Below are positions 62,248 through 64,000 of a stretch of 64,000 nt of DNA, piece after piece. Made by a program: the position numbers and the translations under genes. Below the pieces are notes generated by a model. It was not told the DNA's origin. It worked only from the letters and a program-made list of their open reading frames with translations, and did no database searches. Within the stretch, counting starts at the first letter, position 1. Every line of letters starts with the position of its first letter. The DNA comes from SHVO01 sp964576515 (GTDB lineage: Bacteria; Pseudomonadota; Alphaproteobacteria; Rhodospirillales; Rhodospirillaceae): the NCBI GenBank assembly GCA_964576515.1, contig CAZNUW010000001.1:124001-188000 (forward strand), written 5' to 3'.

Positions 62248-62576
62248 TGCCATACCCCCGCTAAATCGTAGTCGGGACGGCCCCTCCCGCGGGATACGGG
62301 AAACCCGTACGAATCGGCCCCAAGAGTTGCGGCGACGCCCATCCGGCCGCAGCGTCGCCGCAAGCCCAAACACCGACCAGCCGACCTACGTCGGCGACGC
62401 CATTTATTTTGATAATCTAATAACTTTTCCCCGATTGTAGGTGTTTCCCTTATGTGGGAAATTCAAATAATCATTGGATTATATATGCATATTGAATTAT
62501 ACCGCACACCCTCAACAGACTAGGAGACGTCATTTTATTTCGACAATCGAAATATATATCGAGGAGAATTTTTGGT
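62248..62576. other. AT-rich regulatory region upstream of ectA
   Basis: 329 bp, clearly richer in A and T than the rest of the window from about 62395 on. It holds a TTTCCC/GGGAAA hairpin at 62444-62461 with a 6-nt loop and the palindrome at 62537-62553 just before the ribosome site of ectA. Osmotic control of ect genes is usual in the family; the specific regulator is not visible here. Confidence 0.5.
62537..62553. promoter_or_regulatory. 17-bp palindrome upstream of ectA, candidate operator
   Basis: ATTTCGA-CAA-TCGAAAT, perfect 7-bp arms, 8 bp before the GAGGAG ribosome site. The position suits a repressor such as an EctR-like protein, which is not in the window. Confidence 0.45.
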
Positions 62577-63161
62577 TTGAGACATTCGCGACGCGAACAC
62601 GACACCACGACAGATTGCGCAGCCGCCGGCCCAGCGCCCCATCGCGACGCGCTGAATTTCCGGCAACCCACAGCGCGAGACGCCCGCGATATAAACGACC
62701 TGATTGCCGCCTCGCCGCCGCTCGACACCAATTCGCTTTACTGCAACCTCATCCAGTGCACGCATTTCGCCGACACCTGCCTGCTTGCCGAGCAGGACGG
62801 CGTCATCAAGGGATGGGTTTCCGCGCACCGTCCCACTAACGAACCCGCGACGATCTTCGTCTGGCAAATCGCCGTCCATGAAAGCGCGCGCGGACGGGGC
62901 CTCGGCCTCGACCTACTCCAACGCCTTCTTCACCGCCCCGGCGTCGCCGGCGTATCCCATCTTAAAAGCACGGTCACGCCGTCCAACCACGCATCGCGCG
63001 CCCTTTTCACCCGCTTCGCGAAGGAACAGGGATTGGATTTGGACACTCGGCCCTGGTTCGACTCCGTTGTGCATTTCGGCGGCCGCCACGAGAGCGAGAC
63101 GCTTTTCTCGATCGGCCCACTGCCCCGAAGCGCCCCCTCCTTACGCGACTCTTCAAACTGA
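62577..63161 (+). CDS. ectA: L-2,4-diaminobutyrate acetyltransferase (ectoine synthesis)
   Basis: A 194-residue GNAT enzyme for step two of ectoine synthesis: 2,4-diaminobutyrate + acetyl-CoA to N-gamma-acetyl-diaminobutyrate. Diagnostic segments are FRQPTARDARDINDLI, PPLDTNSLYCNLIQCTHFADTC and the acetyl-CoA loop ARGRGLGLDLL. It starts with TTG at 62577, 10 nt after GAGGAG; no ATG is available in frame nearby. It is followed by ectB after 11 bp. The ectC gene would lie beyond the window. Confidence 0.93.
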   Translation: MRHSRREHDTTTDCAAAGPAPHRDALNFRQPTARDARDINDLIAASPPLDTNSLYCNLIQCTHFADTCLLAEQDGVIKGWVSAHRPTNEPATIFVWQIAVHESARGRGLGLDLLQRLLHRPGVAGVSHLKSTVTPSNHASRALFTRFAKEQGLDLDTRPWFDSVVHFGGRHESETLFSIGPLPRSAPSLRDSSN

Positions 63162-63172
63162 AAGGACCCCCG

Positions 63173-64000
63173 ATGACCTTTTCACCGGCTCCAACCGCCA
63201 CGCAGCCAGACCTCGGCCTCTACGAAAGAATGGAATCGCGCGTCCGCAGTTACTCGCGCGGTATGCCCCGCCAGTTCGTGAAGGCCGCCGGCGCCTGGAT
63301 GTACGATTCCAAGGGAGGCCGCTATCTCGACTTCCTTTCGGGCTGCTCCACGCTCAATTACGGGCACAACCACCCGATCCTGAAGGAAGCGTTGCTCGAC
63401 TACATCAAGGCCGACGGCATCACCCATAGTCTCGATCTCCATACGGACGCCAAATCCGCCTTTCTGGAAGAACTGGAGTCCACGATTCTGAAGCCGCGCG
63501 GCCTGCGTTATAAGGCGATGTTCACCGGCCCCACCGGCACGAACGCCGTGGAAGCCGCGCTGAAACTCGCTCGCCGGGTCACCGGCCGGCAACTCGTGAT
63601 CGCGTTCACGAACGGATTTCACGGCATGACCCTCGGCGCGCTGGCGTGCACCGGAAACTCCGGCAAACGCGATGCCGCGGGCGTTCCGCTCACGCATGTC
63701 AGTCATGAGCCCTACGACAATTACTTCGGGCCGGACGTGAATACCGCGGACCTGCTCGCCCAGCGGCTCCGCGATCCGTCGAGCGGACTGGACGCCCCGG
63801 CCGCGATCCTGGTCGAGACTGTACAGGGCGAAGGCGGCCTCAATGTCGCCTCCACGGCATGGCTCCGCCAAATCGCCGCCATCGCCAAGGAACACGGCGC
63901 GCTGCTGATCATCGACGACATCCAGGCCGGGTGCGGGCGAACCGGCAAATTCTTCAGTTTCGAGGACGCGGGCATAAAGCCCGACATCGTGACCCTCGCC
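63173..64000 (+). CDS. ectB: Diaminobutyrate-2-oxoglutarate transaminase, partial (3' end outside window)
   Basis: 276 residues of a class III PLP aminotransferase are visible before the window edge. FLSGCSTLNYGHNHP, GPTGTNAVEAALKLARRVTGR and FTNGFHGMTLGALACTGN are the EctB pattern; the PLP-binding ETVQGEGGLNVAS and LLIIDDIQAGCGRTGKFF also fit. It makes 2,4-diaminobutyrate from aspartate semialdehyde and glutamate. AAAGGA precedes the ATG at 63173. The catalytic lysine is beyond the edge. Confidence 0.95.
   Translation, partial: MTFSPAPTATQPDLGLYERMESRVRSYSRGMPRQFVKAAGAWMYDSKGGRYLDFLSGCSTLNYGHNHPILKEALLDYIKADGITHSLDLHTDAKSAFLEELESTILKPRGLRYKAMFTGPTGTNAVEAALKLARRVTGRQLVIAFTNGFHGMTLGALACTGNSGKRDAAGVPLTHVSHEPYDNYFGPDVNTADLLAQRLRDPSSGLDAPAAILVETVQGEGGLNVASTAWLRQIAAIAKEHGALLIIDDIQAGCGRTGKFFSFEDAGIKPDIVTLA

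Overview
The window reads as a stretch of ordinary chromosome from a GC-rich alphaproteobacterium. The signs are a methionine synthase split into two overlapping genes, separate glycyl-tRNA synthetase alpha and beta genes, an Atm1-type exporter, a YgfZ homologue, many GTG/TTG starts and tight 4-bp gene overlaps. I cannot fix the genus. There is no prophage, insertion sequence, integron or CRISPR array; the only repeats are short and local. Two tRNA genes (Asp-GTC and Pro-CGG) are present.

Layout. 1-3.1 kb: a PepSY membrane protein and a TonB-dependent receptor behind a Fur-like box, then a VOC protein. 3.2-8.5 kb: a PLP lyase, an Atm1-type ABC exporter, a CNNM/CBS transporter-like protein, a 17-bp tandem repeat merging into a terminator, and an EF-hand protein. 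8.9-12.7 kb: split metH. 12.7-15.4 kb: a membrane protein, a PAS histidine kinase and tRNA-Asp. 15.5-20.3 kb: a sulfate ABC transporter operon (binding lipoprotein, CysT, CysW, CysA) followed by an exported NAD(P)-fold protein. 20.5-25.5 kb: an exported aldo/keto reductase, a Do-type protease and a large secreted hydrolase-like protein lacking the expected serine. 25.5-29.9 kb: three glycosyltransferases and a dihydroorotase-like gene in one operon. 30-34.5 kb: ygfZ, small genes, and pyruvate phosphate dikinase with an extra N-terminal DNA-binding domain. 34.5-43.1 kb: GMC oxidoreductase, a glyQ - exported isomerase - glyS operon, SppA-like protease, a methyltransferase and a TetR regulator. 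43.5-53.1 kb: small genes and a long operon run by a BlaI-type repressor that encodes a periplasmic adaptor, two ATPases and two large permeases. 53.1-58.4 kb: DUF2007, S1/P1 nuclease, histidine kinase, polyprenyl synthase, GNAT and VOC proteins. 58.6-62.2 kb: exported methyltransferase, tRNA-Pro, M23 peptidase and small unknowns. 62.5-64 kb: ectA and the start of ectB (ectoine synthesis), cut by the window edge.

The most unusual object is the pyruvate phosphate dikinase at 31483-34416 (minus). A YdaS/Cro-like helix-turn-helix is joined in frame to a full-length enzyme, and three related 13-bp palindromic sites lie within 130 bp upstream of its start. The layout suggests an enzyme that represses its own gene, in the manner of PutA. 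Other points of interest are a 30-bp palindrome in front of an orphan blaI-type gene that heads a duplicated ABC exporter operon; a glycyl-tRNA synthetase alpha subunit with a histone-H1-like Lys/Ala/Pro tail; and an exported sugar-isomerase-like gene lodged between glyQ and glyS. All functions are read from sequence alone; no database search was run.
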